NCBI RefSeq assembly: GCF_003144245.1
Contig: NW_020289978.1
Coordinates: forward strand, 372,001-436,000
Origin: Jaminaea rosea
Lineage: Eukaryota > Basidiomycota > Exobasidiomycetes > Microstromatales
Direction: 5' to 3'
DNA: 64,000 nt
Shown: positions 30,468-41,379 of the stretch, piece after piece
Layout of the letters: every line of letters begins with the position of its first letter
Numbering within the stretch: the first letter of the stretch is position 1
Made by a program: the position numbers and the translations under genes
Notes under the pieces: model-generated
The model's database searches: none
What the model saw: the letters and a program-made list of their open reading frames with translations, nothing else
Told to the model about the DNA's origin: nothing

Positions 30468-32436
30468 TCACACGAGGTAGCGGAAATGAAGCCTGGCTCG
30501 CTCGACACGCTGCTCATCCGTCAAAGGCTCAGCGTTCTCCTCATCATCGGCAGAAGGGAGCGGCACAGGGGGACCCTGCGTCCTGTCGAGCTCCTTGTTG
30601 AGTCGCTGGAGGTGGAGCTTGAGGACGACACCGCAGGTGATGCAGACAATGAAGGCGCAGGCTGCAATAGTGTAGCTGCGCCAGTAGGTGGGTCCCCAAG
30701 CCTTGGGCCACACGTACGAGCCAGTGAGATTGGCCAGGTTCGAGAGACACTAAGGAGGGGGCGCAGGGTAGCAGTGGTTAGCTTACGCTCTTCAATACCG
30801 CTTTCAGGTGTAACGACTAGACTCACGTTGATCATACCGAGTCCAGCAGCGCGCTTGTATGCAGGGCGTGGAATCGTGTTCGACGCCCAGCTCAATACAA
30901 TGACGTACCCTGCGTAGCTAGAGGCCATGACAAAGATACCAAAGAAGCGAGCACCAACGGCCTTGGTAGAGGCAGCGATGATGAAGCCAATGATGCCCAC
31001 GACGAGCGGGCCGGCCATGTGCCAAAAGCGCTCTCCCTTACGGTCGGCATGTAGAGCGTTGAGGTAGACAGCGACGAAGGCCACAAACCACTGCGAGCGA
31101 TGCGAAGAAGAGAGGTGAGAATGTCAGGGCTCTGCGCGTCATCAAGCGGCTCTCCTACTGCTTGTACGCACAGGCGGAACGGTGATGAGCAGCGTCTCAA
31201 TCTTGCCATAACCAAGAGTCCCGACCAATGTAGGGAAGAAGGCATTGAAACTGCAGCCGAGGGTGACCTGAAAAAAGGGGCGACGATGCGCTGTCAGCCT
31301 CAGCTATTCGCGTCTCCTTTCACACCGACGCCAACTTACCGCAAAGAGCATGAGCGTGAGGATCCAGACCTTGATGTCCTTGGCCGCGAGGATGAAGCCA
31401 CTGAAAGGAGAAGGAGGCTCCTCGTGGCCCGTGTCTCCGACGTCCTCCTTGAGACGCTGCACGGCTACGGCAAGCTCCTCCTGGGTGAACCAGACCTTGG
31501 TGTTCTCAGGGAAGTCGGGAAGCAGGAACATGACGCCGATACCGACACCGACGGTGATGGCCCCCATGATGATGAACAGCCAGCGCCATGCTGCGATACC
31601 TCTCACGCCCTCCATGTTGCCCAGAATGCCGGCGGCGATGAGACCTGCGAAGGCGTTGCTAGCAATGCTCGCAGCGTAGAACAAGGCCGTCCTGACAGTG
31701 ATCTCGCGACGAGTGTACCACCTCGAAAGGAGGAAGAGAACTCCGGGGAACCAAGGTGCTTCCACGGCACCCAGAATGACACGAATGGCGGCCAATTGGT
31801 GGAATGAGTGGACTGCGCCAGTGGCTCCTGAGACGACGCCCCATAGGATGATGAAGGTGCCGAGGTAAATGCTGGGTCGTCCGCAGTAGGCGAGCATCAA
31901 GTTGGATGGAACCTGCATGGCGATGTAACTGAGAGAGGGCCACTATGAGTCTCGAAGTCGTATCGAGGTTCGGCAGCTACGTGAGCTTACTCACAGAGGG
32001 TAGAGGAGGGCAAGCGCCGTCTGGTATTGGACGTCGGTCAGCTTGAGGTCCCTCTCAAGTCCAGATAGACGGGCTTGACTGATCGAGTTCCTGTCGATGT
32101 AGTTGAGCACATAGACAAGCAGGCTGACAAGGTCGTATGAAAAGAGATGTTGAGGGGCAGGGAGGACCGTAGACGGTGACGCGTGAGCGCCGCACTCGAT
32201 CGCTTCGGCAACGGGACAATCGGGAACACTTACACGATTGGCAGCATGATGAAGTCAAGCTTACGCTTCAACTTTTTCTCGACTTGTCGTCTGTGGGCAA
32301 GAAGCTCGGCCTCCTTGCCCGCAGTGAGTGTAGGGGTAGCATGGTCGCCGTTGTGAGGCGCGTCGCTCGTCTCGTGGATGTCGCCATCGTGCTTCTTCTC
32401 GTCGAGGGAGAGGACCTTGCGCAATTGAGCTGCCAT
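30468..32436 (-). CDS. MFS anion:cation symporter, allantoate/nicotinate permease type
   Basis: Plasma-membrane carrier for a small organic anion such as allantoate, nicotinate, biotin precursor or pantothenate. Six exons on the minus strand: 32436-32234, 32123-31995, 31928-31340, 31267-31172, 31090-30827 and 30749-30468, giving 520 aa with all junctions in frame. Family motifs: after TM1 LLVYVLNYIDRNSISQARL, then YIAMQVPSNLMLAYCGRPS, and WFPGVLFLLSRWYTRRE in the TM4/5 loop, then WRWLFIIMGAI and the LPDFPENTKVWFTQEE loop. The second half includes VTLGCSFNAFFPTLVGTLGYG and LSNLANLTGSYVWPK. Twelve hydrophobic segments are consistent. Both tails are cytosolic and charged. Substrate cannot be told from sequence. 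It is the most intron-rich gene here. Confidence 0.92.
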
Positions 32437-33620
32437 CGTTGGCGAGCAGGCGGAACAAGAACGGATAGATGAGGAAGAGGGTGAAGGCGGACTAGTAGGT
32501 GAGAAAGGAAGAAGAGGGAAAACGTACCTGGCGCACACCTCCCACTTTATACGTCAGGTGCAGCGACAAAGGGGATCGAAAAAAGAAGTACGACTGCACA
32601 GAGCTAGCAAGGCACACCGAGCCAAGACATGATCCACGATGCACTTGATGCAGGGAGAGATCTTGACGGTCCTTGACCCGGTAGACTGTTGAAGTGGGAG
32701 AACCAGAGAGGATTGTCGTCAGAGGTGGGAGCCCCAGACACACTTCGCAGCCTGCCGACCTGGGCCCCGCGGGGAGATTGAGTCTGGATTTCACGGCGGC
32801 GGCCTCGCCGAGCTTGACTTTTTGCGCTTCTTCTGGAGAGAGAAGCAGGGCAGAGGAGGAGGCGGAAGACGCGGACTGCAGCGGATTGCAGGCCGTGGTG
32901 CGTCGTGCTTCAGTTGGACTGATCGGCGCTGCGATTGATAGACATTAGGGTACGGCAGTCGCACGGCAGTAACGGAGGAGCGCGGGGCAAAAGGACCAAC
33001 GATTGGGCTCCGAGGCCATTCATGATCTGCCTGATTCTCGACTCCTTCGCCACGGCGACTTTCCGAGTTGAGCGTGGGAGGCGTGCGACCACGCATTCCT
33101 TCGAGCGTGGCGTACCTTGGCGTATTGCGATGGCTGGTCGGCTCTGCTGCGATCAATTGTTCTGCGGGTGGCTTTTCAAGGGGCGAGTGACAAGCTTCAT
33201 GCAAATGTTCGGACCATCGCCTCTAGCGTCGTGATGGTCAACCATGCTCACAAAGGATGGCGGAGCCTCCGGTCTGATCACTCAGCGGTGTCGAGCTCCC
33301 ATCAGCCGCGGCTCATCCCGCCTCGGAGCTCACCATCAATCGCCTGCCTCGTCTGCATTGTTGGATATCACGGACGAAGGCGGCCGATCACTAACCAGTG
33401 ACAATCGATTGCGAGCAGCAGGAACAAGTGGCTGTCAGAGAAGGCATCGGTGCAACGAGAGCGGGGTGCATGTGTTGCGGGCGGTCATGCGTAGCTTTGG
33501 GACGATCGAAACGAGGAAAGATGTCCCTTTCCGTCGCTCCACTTTCTGTTGCATCATCCCTTCCTACTCAATTGGACTTCCGTCAGCCTGGTCGAAGCCA
33601 CTTGACTGCGCTGCTCCGAG
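32437..33620. promoter_or_regulatory. Divergent intergenic region of 1.2 kb
   Basis: Lies between the symporter start (minus) and the start of the unknown gene at 33621 (plus). Short overlapping frames occur but none has a recognisable motif or splice continuation. No TATA box or notable repeat was seen. It should hold both promoters. Confidence 0.45.
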
Positions 33621-34529
33621 ATGGTACTGCAGAACAAGTACAAAGCGCGTGCCTCGAGACGATACCAAGCCGCTCGTGGGGGCGGTAGCGGAGCAGGTGA
33701 GCGAGGGAGAGGCAGGGGCAGAGGTCGGGGCAGAGGTCGTGGAGGTGCGCACGGTACTCATGGACAACAGCGGGGGGAGGGCTCAGAGGAGGACGATCAA
33801 GAGAGCGAGGGTGAGGAAGAAGAAGGAGCAGGAGCGGACGAGGAGGTCGAGGAAGTAGAAGGCGAAGCAGAAGGACCAAGCACGTCCGCAGCCGCCAGCA
33901 GCGCGACAAAGAAGGAAGACTCATCGTCTTCTACCCGCTCAAAGTACGCACGACGCAAACTTGAAAGCAACGCCTGGCGCTTCGAACATCCGAGCGACGA
34001 AGAGAAGGAGGACCAAGAACAAGAACCTGGTACGTACAGTGATCCCCATTGCGTTGGCGCTGCTCTTGGCGCGGCTGTGAGCTGACTTGAAGATTTGGAC
34101 GCACGCACAGAGCCGGAAGTCGACCTCAGCTCCGTCTTCGCAAAGGCACGAATCGATCATGCTGCCGCGCAGGACCGTTCGCATCCCGCTGCAAATCAAG
34201 ACGACGATGATGATGATGTGGATACGACTCTCGCGCACCTCCACGACCGCGATCGCGAACGGCGTCGACAGCAAGACGTCCCGCGACGCCCAACGCACAG
34301 TGTGACGGCCGCGCCCGCAGGCTACGAGGAGGCCCTAGCCGCCAATCGGGCAGTAGCTGAGCGAGGCGATGCAGGACTGAGACGCTGGGGTCAGATGGAG
34401 GCTGGGTTGAAGCAGAGGGCTGACGTTGGCAGAGGAAGAGGAGGAATCGGAGCCAGGAAGGAGGACAAGGGAGAAAAACAGCCCGCCACGCTCGAGGGGC
34501 AAGACTTCTTAGACTCGATGCTGGCATGA
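33621..34529 (+). CDS. Uncharacterised RG-repeat / acidic nuclear-type protein
   Basis: Two exons, 33621-34029 and 34111-34529, give 275 aa; the join yields EQEPEPEVDLSSVFAKAR in frame. I do not recognise the family. The N-terminus MVLQNKYKARASRRYQAARG is basic, followed by a short run of RG dipeptides (GRGRGRGRGRGRG), then a highly acidic Glu/Asp stretch, then YARRKLESNAWRFEHPSDEE and the motif EPEVDLSSVFAKARIDHA, which look like conserved short linear segments. A Asp-run and basic/polar C-terminus with a final LEGQDFLDSMLA helix follow. No membrane segment or signal peptide. The RG and acidic tracts suggest a nuclear or RNA-associated role, which is inference. Coding status is supported by codon use and the intact splice join. 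Confidence 0.75.
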
Positions 34530-34803
34530 GCGCGTGCAAGATGCTTTGTATTTGTATAGAGTGTAAAGAGAGAATTTGACAAAAGAGGCAGCACAGACTC
34601 TAGATGCACGTCCGGTGAGGGGCAAGAGCTTCGGTAGAGCAGGCTGCCTTGTAAGATGAGGTGGGGAGCGGTGAGTTGGTATCTACGTTTAGGTGAAAAG
34701 AGAGAAGGGGTAGCGGTGTGGCGTGGAGTGAGAAGACTCGAAAAGTTCCTGTGAGAGAGCCACCGAGCCAATGGAGTGCCATAATGGTTGATTGAGCGCC
34801 CGC

Positions 34804-35930
34804 CTACTGCACCTTCTTGTGCACAGCGGACTTGCTCAGTGGCGCACCCGTAGCCGTCTTGCTCGCAGGCTTCGTAGGCCACTCGAGGCCCTCCTCCTTG
34901 GCCTTCCTCTTCTCCTCTGCCTGCCTAGCCCTGTAGCGCTTGTACGAGGCGTCGGTGCCCATGAAGTGGTCCCACCACCTGAAGCTCGTCGAGTAGCAGC
35001 CCACGAATGCCATGTGGTGGTGGTCGTGGTGATCCGCTCCAGCCCAGAAAGGAATCCAGTTGTGCATCGAGATGGGGAAGTCGTAGCCCGAGTGAGCGTC
35101 AATTGCCTGGAAGAGACGGAGCGTGACCCAGATGTAGACGGTGAGGATGTGCAGGTCCTTGGTGATTGCGCAGTAAAGGAAAGGACCGCCTACGGTTCCC
35201 ATGCCGAGAATGAGGACCTCGAGCGGGTGGGCGTACTCTGCAGCCAGACCGAAGGGGGCTGAGAACTCGTGATGCTTCTTGTGGATGTGCTTGTAGAGGG
35301 GGCCCCAGTGCAGAGCGCGATGCGCCCAGTAGTGGAACATGTCCTCGAAGACGAAGAAGCAACCGATTTGAATGAGGATTTTGGTCCACGAGGGGAAGGG
35401 CACCTCGTGTGTCGCGAGTCCAAGATACTCGCAAAGTGGGTGGAAGGACCAGATCTGAGGGAGCTCGACGGTGAAGTGGGTGAGGAGCACGTAACGCGTG
35501 CACTTCCACTGCTGCTCAGGAGTGGGAACACGGTCTTCTTGGATCTTGTACTTGCGCATGGAAGGCATTGAGTCGATGATGATCCAAGGAATGGCTCGTC
35601 CGAAGTAGACGATCTCTGTGGGGCCAGAATAAAGACGGTGTCAGCCTTGCCGTTGCCACAGCATGGTATCTCCTTCCGTCCTCGCCAGCACTCACCGTGC
35701 ATCAAGAAGCTCATCAAGCCAGTTGCAATGACGGGGTTGCCAATCCAGATGTACCAGTTCATCCAAGCCTTCTCGAGGAAGTTGAGCGCAGCGACGTCCG
35801 TGCCCTGATAGAGGTCAGCACCCCAGAGAGGAGCAACGGGCGCGGCAGCAGCCATGGTAGCATTCATGCCATTGGCAGCAGCGCCACCGAAGCTGCCGAA
35901 GTTGGGCAGATGCGACGTAAGGATGTCCAT
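34804..35930 (-). CDS. ERG25: C-4 methylsterol oxidase Erg25
   Basis: Di-iron ER-membrane oxidase that removes the C-4 methyl groups of 4,4-dimethylzymosterol in ergosterol synthesis. Exons on the minus strand 35930-35696 and 35615-34804 give 348 aa; the join gives LMHEIVYFGRAIPWIIIDS. The three His boxes are in place: HRALH (~175), HKKHH (~190) and HDHHH (~275), with FHYWAHRALHWGPLYKHIHK between the first two. Several hydrophobic segments precede and separate them. The C-terminus ends in KKVQ, a KKXX dilysine signal for ER retrieval. ATG 35930 is the first in the frame. Length is close to yeast Erg25 (309 aa) plus a longer N-terminus. The upstream gap is 629 bp. Confidence 0.97.
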
Positions 35931-36559
35931 ACGCGGCAAGTCTAAAGAGACGGGAGGGAGAAGGGGGAAAGGGTAGTGATGAGGAAGAAGGAGAAAAGGA
36001 GGAAAGGTAGAATCGAAGAAGGGCCAACAAACAGAGCAGACAGAAAGCCAGGCGGCTATTCGGCGGCGAGCGGGAAAGCGGGCAGCCGCGGCGGACCTGG
36101 GCGACGTTTTGGCAGCACTGCACGGTTAGTTAGGCTCAAGTCATCTGAACCGCCCTTCTTTGGCGGACGCCCCAGGCAATGCAGCCGACCGAATTTCGCG
36201 CTTCAAGAGCTTCGAGGGCTTCTCCGCTGCCAGTTCCGCCGCCCGTCCGCCACCACCAGCACGCACGCACGCGCACGCGAAGGAGAGACGACGGCGACTC
36301 ACTCTGAGTGGAAGCCGCATCCTACAGGCCACGTCAAAGCTGTGCAAGGCCAAGTGCGACGATGGCGCTGATTGACCTCGCAAAACAGAGAACGGTCGCC
36401 GCTATCGTGACCGTGACCGTGACCGTGTCCGCAGCTGGAGCTGAAGCCGGGTGGAGCATCAAGGCAGGCAAGGGTGTCGCACGACAGGCCGACTGACTGC
36501 GACAGGCTGCGCTACTATCAATTATCGATTCATACCACGCTAGAATACTAGAACGCTGC
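35931..36559. promoter_or_regulatory. ERG25 upstream region
   Basis: 629 bp between the ERG25 start and the stop of the next minus-strand gene. It includes a GA-rich block directly before ERG25 (about 35945-36010) and a hexamer repeat at 36406-36429. I see no clear SRE-type sterol element (TCACNCCAC). Confidence 0.4.
36406..36429. repeat. Four tandem CGTGAC hexamers
   Basis: CGTGAC occurs three times exactly and a fourth time as CGTGTC. It lies about 480 bp upstream of ERG25 and just beyond the 3' end of the neighbouring gene. CGTGAC is a plausible bZIP or bHLH half-site, but function is unknown. Confidence 0.7.
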
Positions 36560-37776
36560 TCAGATCCCTCTCACTGGCCTGACTTCGCTCGCCAATCTTC
36601 TGAGCTCCCACTTCAAGTCCTCCCGTCTCTTATCGGCCTTCGACATCGGTGTGCTGGCCCCTTTGCCCGCCTTTGAGCCGCTCACGTTTGAAGACAGACT
36701 CTTCAGTGGCGCGCCAGAGGGGCCTGTACCCGTCACGGGAACGTAATCGTCGTCGTCAACGTCTCCGCCGCGATGTGTGCGCCGGCCGCGACGACCGTTA
36801 ATCGTGCTGTGATCGTCACGCTGCGAATGCCGCCTTTCCTTCTCCTCCGCATCGTCCGCCTCACCTTGAATCTCCTCCTCCGCCTCGCCTTCGCCCTCGC
36901 CCTCATCGCTCCCGCTCCACGGGTCTGTGGCATGACGCAGCGCATCGACGATATCTTCAAATAGCAGCGTCACCGTATCTGGGTCATCTCTGACCACCTC
37001 TGGTCGAAAGTAGACGGAGATGAAGGGATGGAGTAAGGGAAGGGGATGAGCGTAGGCTACGAACCAGTCGATGCTGCTCGTGTTGCTGCTGCCGCGCCGT
37101 GAGGCCGGTGAAGCGGTTCCGTAGCTGACTACTTCCCAGCGAATGTCCTTGCCGAGCGCTTTTTGCACAGTAGCGCGATTTGGACGGTAGATGAGGCTGC
37201 GATGGAGGAGTGGGCGATGGCGGTCAGCTCGTGAGGACCCATGTTGCGTGCTCAAGCGCTCCCGGCCAGCTCACCACTTGGCGCCCTTTTCCTCCCACAT
37301 TCGTCCCGATACGGCCACCCTCCTCTCGCCCGAGCGCTGGTCCTCATCCTCCGGCGTCCCGCCCTCCTTTCTCCGTCTTTCCGCAGCCCTCTTCGCTTTG
37401 GCATCTTCGTGCACCCGCTGGAGGAGCGTCTTGGCTTGGAACGAGGCAATCTCATAGAAGGCCCACTCTGCGTCCATTTCCCCTCCTCCTTCACTGCGAG
37501 GCGTGAATTTGGCGCGGACATTGCGACGGGCTCGCCATGAGGCGGCCGAGCTTGCTACCAGCTGCCATTCACCGGTGACTTGGGAGGCCGTCATGCTTTT
37601 GACGGGAAAGAGGTGAGGGACGGGTGGGAGCTGACGTGATACGGAGGAGTTGGATGAGGAGGCAGTTGGTGGAGGGTGAGCATGGAGATGAGAGCTACCA
37701 GCTGCTGATCGACCTCGAGTAGCGTCGCGCGAAGCCTCTCCAGCTCCTTGTTGTTCAGCTCGCTGGTAGACTTCAT
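36560..37776 (-). CDS. Uncharacterised protein, possible lipocalin-like fold
   Basis: Three exons on the minus strand, 37776-37699, 37630-37275 and 37196-36560, give 356 aa with all junctions in frame. Exon 1 encodes a coiled helix, MKSTSELNNKELERLRATLL, followed after the intron by LPPVPHLFPVKSMTASQVTG. The central part has GEWQLVASSAASWRARRNVR and later IRWEVVSYG and DWFVAYAHPLPLLHPFISVY. Alternating hydrophobic strands of this kind with Trp-rich turns recall fungal lipocalin-like beta-barrel proteins, but I cannot confirm that. The C-terminal ~120 residues are charged and disordered (Glu/Asp tracts, SQRDD, basic end). A competing frame through exon 1 is open longer but loses the helix. Function unknown; no targeting signal. 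Confidence 0.65.
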
Positions 37777-38369
37777 TAGCAGTCGCCAAGTCCGCCCGAC
37801 TAGCCGGTGTATCCTTGGGTGCAGAGGCTATGTCACCATGAGCGGCGTAGTCAACAGAGGCGGCAGCGAGGGACATCGTGACCTCACGCGAGCCGTGTCG
37901 AGATTGTCGAAAGGAGGAAGGAGTGGATGTCTGCGATGTTCAATGAGGTCCTTCCACCTAAGGCACAGCGGACGACCACTTTGCTCGACACTGCCTGACT
38001 GCCAATTCTCCGACCGGCAAAGCGGCTTCGATTCCTCCACGTCTGGGGGCGTCGAGCCGTGAATGCCGGAGGGGATCTTCGCATCGCGCGTGGCGCCAGC
38101 CATCGAGTGCCAGATCATCAGCGAGACAGTCGAGCGAGAGACTCATGTTCGGACAGTGAGAGCGAGATGTACAGCGACTTCATCGTTGACAACGTTGACA
38201 ATAATGATGCAAGGACTCAGCAATTGGCTCGCAGGGTTGACGCGGGGTGGCATGGCGGATCTGCCAGCCTGACTGTCACTTCAAGTCGCCGAGCCGATCC
38301 ATGCTCAACGCCCAAGATCGAGGCATGCATTGCAATCCTATCAAATTATCGAACATCTCTACAGAGTCT
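37777..38369. promoter_or_regulatory. Upstream region of the uncharacterised gene; 3' flank of OHR
   Basis: 593 bp between two minus-strand genes. Short random frames only; no repeat or known site stands out. Confidence 0.4.
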
Positions 38370-39073
38370 CTACTGAACATTGATGCTGACGGGCACGTTG
38401 TTGCGACTGTCACGCGGGCGATGGAGGAGAAGTGACATGGTCAGCACCGGGAAGCAGCGGCGTCTTGATCGTCGGGCCTCGTCTCGCACTCACGTAGCGT
38501 TCGAGTAGGGGCAAACCTGGTGCGCCTGATCGACAAGAGACTGCAGCTTGTTCTTGTCGGAGAGGCTCGATTTGATCGTCAGGTCTACGGCAATGGCAAA
38601 GCCCTCAGATCCTTCGGGGGGTCCGATGTGGACCTGTTCAGGGGTGCAGAGAGAAGATCAGTTACGGCCACAAAGCCCTTCGACCCGCTGCACTCGCGCC
38701 CACTCACAAGAGCATCGACAGAGGTGTCAGAGGGAAGCTGCTCCTTGGCGTTCCTCGCAACAAGCTGGAGAGCCGAGAGGAAGCACGACGAGTACGCCAG
38801 GGAGAAGAGCTCCTCTGGGTTGTTACCCGCACCGTTGCCTCCCAGCTCCTTGGGCAGGCCAAGGCTGACCTCAAGGCCGACCTGGTCGCCAACGAGGAGA
38901 GCGTGGCCGTCACGACCTTTGCCCTCTGCTCGGCCGTGAGCCGTGTACTGCTTCTTGGCAAGGTTGGTGATGCTGCGGGCAGCAGGAATTGAGGCTTGGC
39001 CGACTCGCGGCGTGACCTGGCTTGCAGTGCGCAACGAGGCGCGGAGAAGCGTGGGAGTGCGGGCAGCGATCAT
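38370..39073 (-). CDS. Mitochondrial Ohr/OsmC-type organic hydroperoxide reductase
   Basis: Thiol peroxidase that reduces organic hydroperoxides. Exons on the minus strand 39073-38708, 38633-38494 and 38406-38370 give 180 aa; the last exon is only 37 nt. The N-terminal ~40 residues (MIAARTPTLLRASLRTASQV) are Arg/Ser/Thr-rich with no acid, a mitochondrial presequence. The Ohr core follows: KKQYTAHGRAEGKGRDG, NPEELFSLAYSSCFLSAL with the peroxidatic Cys, and HQVCPYSNAT with the resolving Cys. Both catalytic cysteines and the ELFSxGYxxCF pattern are intact. The last exon adds RNNVPVSINVQ, completing the final beta strand. Ohr is best known in bacteria; mitochondrial copies occur in many fungi. 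It faces the complex I subunit gene across 972 bp. Confidence 0.93.
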
Positions 39074-40045
39074 GATGATGAGTGTGGATGTAGTGGGGAA
39101 GATAGAGGGGCAAGAAGGGATGAGGGGTTCCAGAGGCAGGAGACGGGAGAAATATGAGGTGATTGTAGCTGCTTGCCTTGTTCTGCCCTGTGCCTCCGGG
39201 CATTTGGCCAGCCTGTCATTCAGCTCTCACTGAAAGTCGACGGCCTCTGGTCTCAGCCCGAAAGCCCACAGCGGTGGAGGAGTGAGGCGGGCGCGAGGCG
39301 CGAGGCGCGAGACAGCGGCAGGCAGGCAGGGAGGGAGGCAGCCACAGCACCTCGATCGATTGCTTGTAGTGATGACGAAGTTGACGCTACTCAGTTGGTA
39401 GCATGGTGAGACCTGTCTCGGTGTGTGACGTAGATGAGTGCGAGTATCACGAGACTGCCGATGCGATGATCAATCAATCTCGCCCTGCTCGCTGCGAGCT
39501 GTGGCTTCACAAGCTGGCGACTACCAGGAGGAGGGAACACGCCAAAGCCCTTGCAATGCGTCCATGGGTCAAAGTCGCCCTGACATCGGAAAATCTACTC
39601 GAAGAGGCACTCACACATATCGATGCTGCTTCGCTGCTTATTGAAGTGCTTGCCAGAAGGCAGGACAAACCTCGACATCAGGCACTCACCGTGGCGTCAG
39701 AGTGAGCACGCCTCAGCCATGGAAGAGGCTATTTGGTCGGTGAGAAACGCTTCGCTACCTCCCCTCTGATGACCATCGCGCAATTCATTCATTCATCATC
39801 ATCTGCCTACCGCTGTCTCTTCAACAGCGATGCCATCGCACGCACCATGGCTGATCAATCGACGCCTTTTGTAATCCGAGGCACCTGGCTCGTCGGGCGC
39901 GCGCGGAAGAAGGAGCTGGCCTGGGTCGAGGCGGCGGCGGCGCCGTGGGACTGACTGCCACGCCTCAACGACACAACTCCAATTGCCAACGACTACTTCG
40001 ACCTCATTTCTCCGTCTCGCCACCACTCCTCGTACCCTCGCCATC
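39074..40045. promoter_or_regulatory. Divergent region between OHR and NDUFS8 genes
   Basis: 972 bp shared by two outward-facing mitochondrial-protein genes. It contains three tandem GGCGCGA copies (39290-39310) followed by GGCAGGCAGGCAGGGAGGGA. A 100-codon frame from 39403 has no recognisable motif. No TATA box seen. Confidence 0.45.
39290..39310. repeat. Three tandem GGCGCGA heptamers
   Basis: Three exact copies in a row, about 217 bp upstream of the OHR start. Within the divergent promoter region. Possible protein-binding array; function unknown. Confidence 0.75.
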
Positions 40046-41084
40046 ATGTCGTCGTCAACGCTCAGCAGGTCAATTCTGCGAACGGCAGCACTGGCATCGC
40101 GATCAGCAGCAGGCAGCAGCAGCAGCGTCGCCCCTAGGGTGCTTGCCGCCTCCTCGTCTTCTTCATCACGCATCCTCTCATCGCTGCCTCCCTTTGCGGC
40201 TGGCGCTTCTCACTTCTCGTCCTCAGCTCTTTCTCGCGCTGTAGAGCGACCGATGACGGGGCCTACGCACATTTCGCCACGCAAGCCGGCAGACGCCGAC
40301 CAGACGTCAATGACGGGGACCCTGGACCATCAGGCAGCGGAGGCTCTTAGGGCCAAGACGGACGGGCAGGCAGTATACCCAGACTACTCGAAGGGGCCAA
40401 GCGCTATCGACAAGGCAGCGAAACTCTTCTTTTTCACGGAGATTCTGAGGGGTGAGTAGTAGTAGTAGGGCTCGAGAGAGTGCGACAGAATGTCGTGTGG
40501 CGAGGCGAGGTGGTGGCTGCCCTGCATCCTCGAGAGAGGTGGCAACGGCAGCGATTCCTCAGCAAAGCCACACGCAAGCATCTCTGGTTCATCACTCATC
40601 ATTTGAACACCGTCCACTGACGGTGCACTTCTCCCTGCGTCCCTCGTCAGGCATGTGGATCGTCCTTGAAAACTTCTTCCGCCCTCCCTACACCATCATG
40701 TACCCCTACGAGAAGGGACCGCTCTCTCCCCGCTTCCGTGGCGAGCACGCTCTTCGTCGTTACGCCTCAGGAGAGGAGCGCTGCATCGCCTGCAAGCTGT
40801 GCGAGGCCATCTGCCCCGCTCAGGCCATCACCATCGAGTCGGAGCCCCGCGAGGACGGAGCTCGCCGCACGACGCGCTACGACATCGACATGACCAAGTG
40901 CATCTACTGTGGATTCTGTCAGGAGGCTTGCCCTGTTGACGCCATTGTTGAGACGCAGAACACCGACTACTCGACCGAGTGGAGGGAGGAGCTCCTTTAC
41001 AACAAGGAGAAGCTGCTCGCAAACGGCGACAAGGCTGAGGCCGAGTACGCCGCTAACCTGCAGGCCGACCACCTCTACCGCTAA
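40046..41084 (+). CDS. NUO8: NADH dehydrogenase iron-sulfur protein 8 (complex I, TYKY subunit)
   Basis: Core subunit of the peripheral arm of mitochondrial complex I, carrying iron-sulfur clusters N6a and N6b. Exons 40046-40451 and 40651-41084 give 279 aa. The N-terminus ([20 protein letters not shown]) is a Ser/Arg/Ala presequence. The join restores [20 protein letters not shown]. Two 4Fe-4S motifs are intact: [12 protein letters not shown] and [12 protein letters not shown]. The C-terminus [20 protein letters not shown] is highly conserved. Presence of this gene shows a standard respiratory complex I. Start ATG 40046 was chosen because the longer open frame before it lacks ATG. Intron of 199 nt is longer than most here. 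Confidence 0.98.
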
Positions 41085-41379
41085 TCGTGCGGGGACAATA
41101 GCAGCGACTGCTGGTGGTGGCGTAGGCTGGCTAAAGCTCGAGTTACGCGCAGTGAGGGCGCAATGACGATGGACAGGAGTGTAGCGAGGGGCGCGGGTGA
41201 CCTCTGCGTCGGGCACTCTGTTCGTCTTGAGGTTTTTGAACCAGGAATATCATACACCCTCTTTGATCCCAAAATGCACGCTGCAGACGAGTCTGGCGAT
41301 GGCAAAGCGTGATCAGATGTGGCGAACAGCCGGGAGAACATTGCACGATTTGGTATTGCTTCCTTGTTAGGCCAACCTG

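Noticed and set aside
33244-33858. A 204-codon frame overlapping the unknown gene at 33621
   Set aside because: Its second half is only the RG/acid repeat DNA read in another frame; no start or motif supports it.
39370-39440. A tRNA-like stretch (CTCAGTTGGTAGC resembling an A box)
   Set aside because: No matching B box (GGTTCGANNCC) and no pairing acceptor stem at the right distance.
39403-39705. A 100-codon plus-strand frame with fairly protein-like composition
   Set aside because: It lies in the divergent OHR/NDUFS8 promoter, shows no known motif and no splice continuation.
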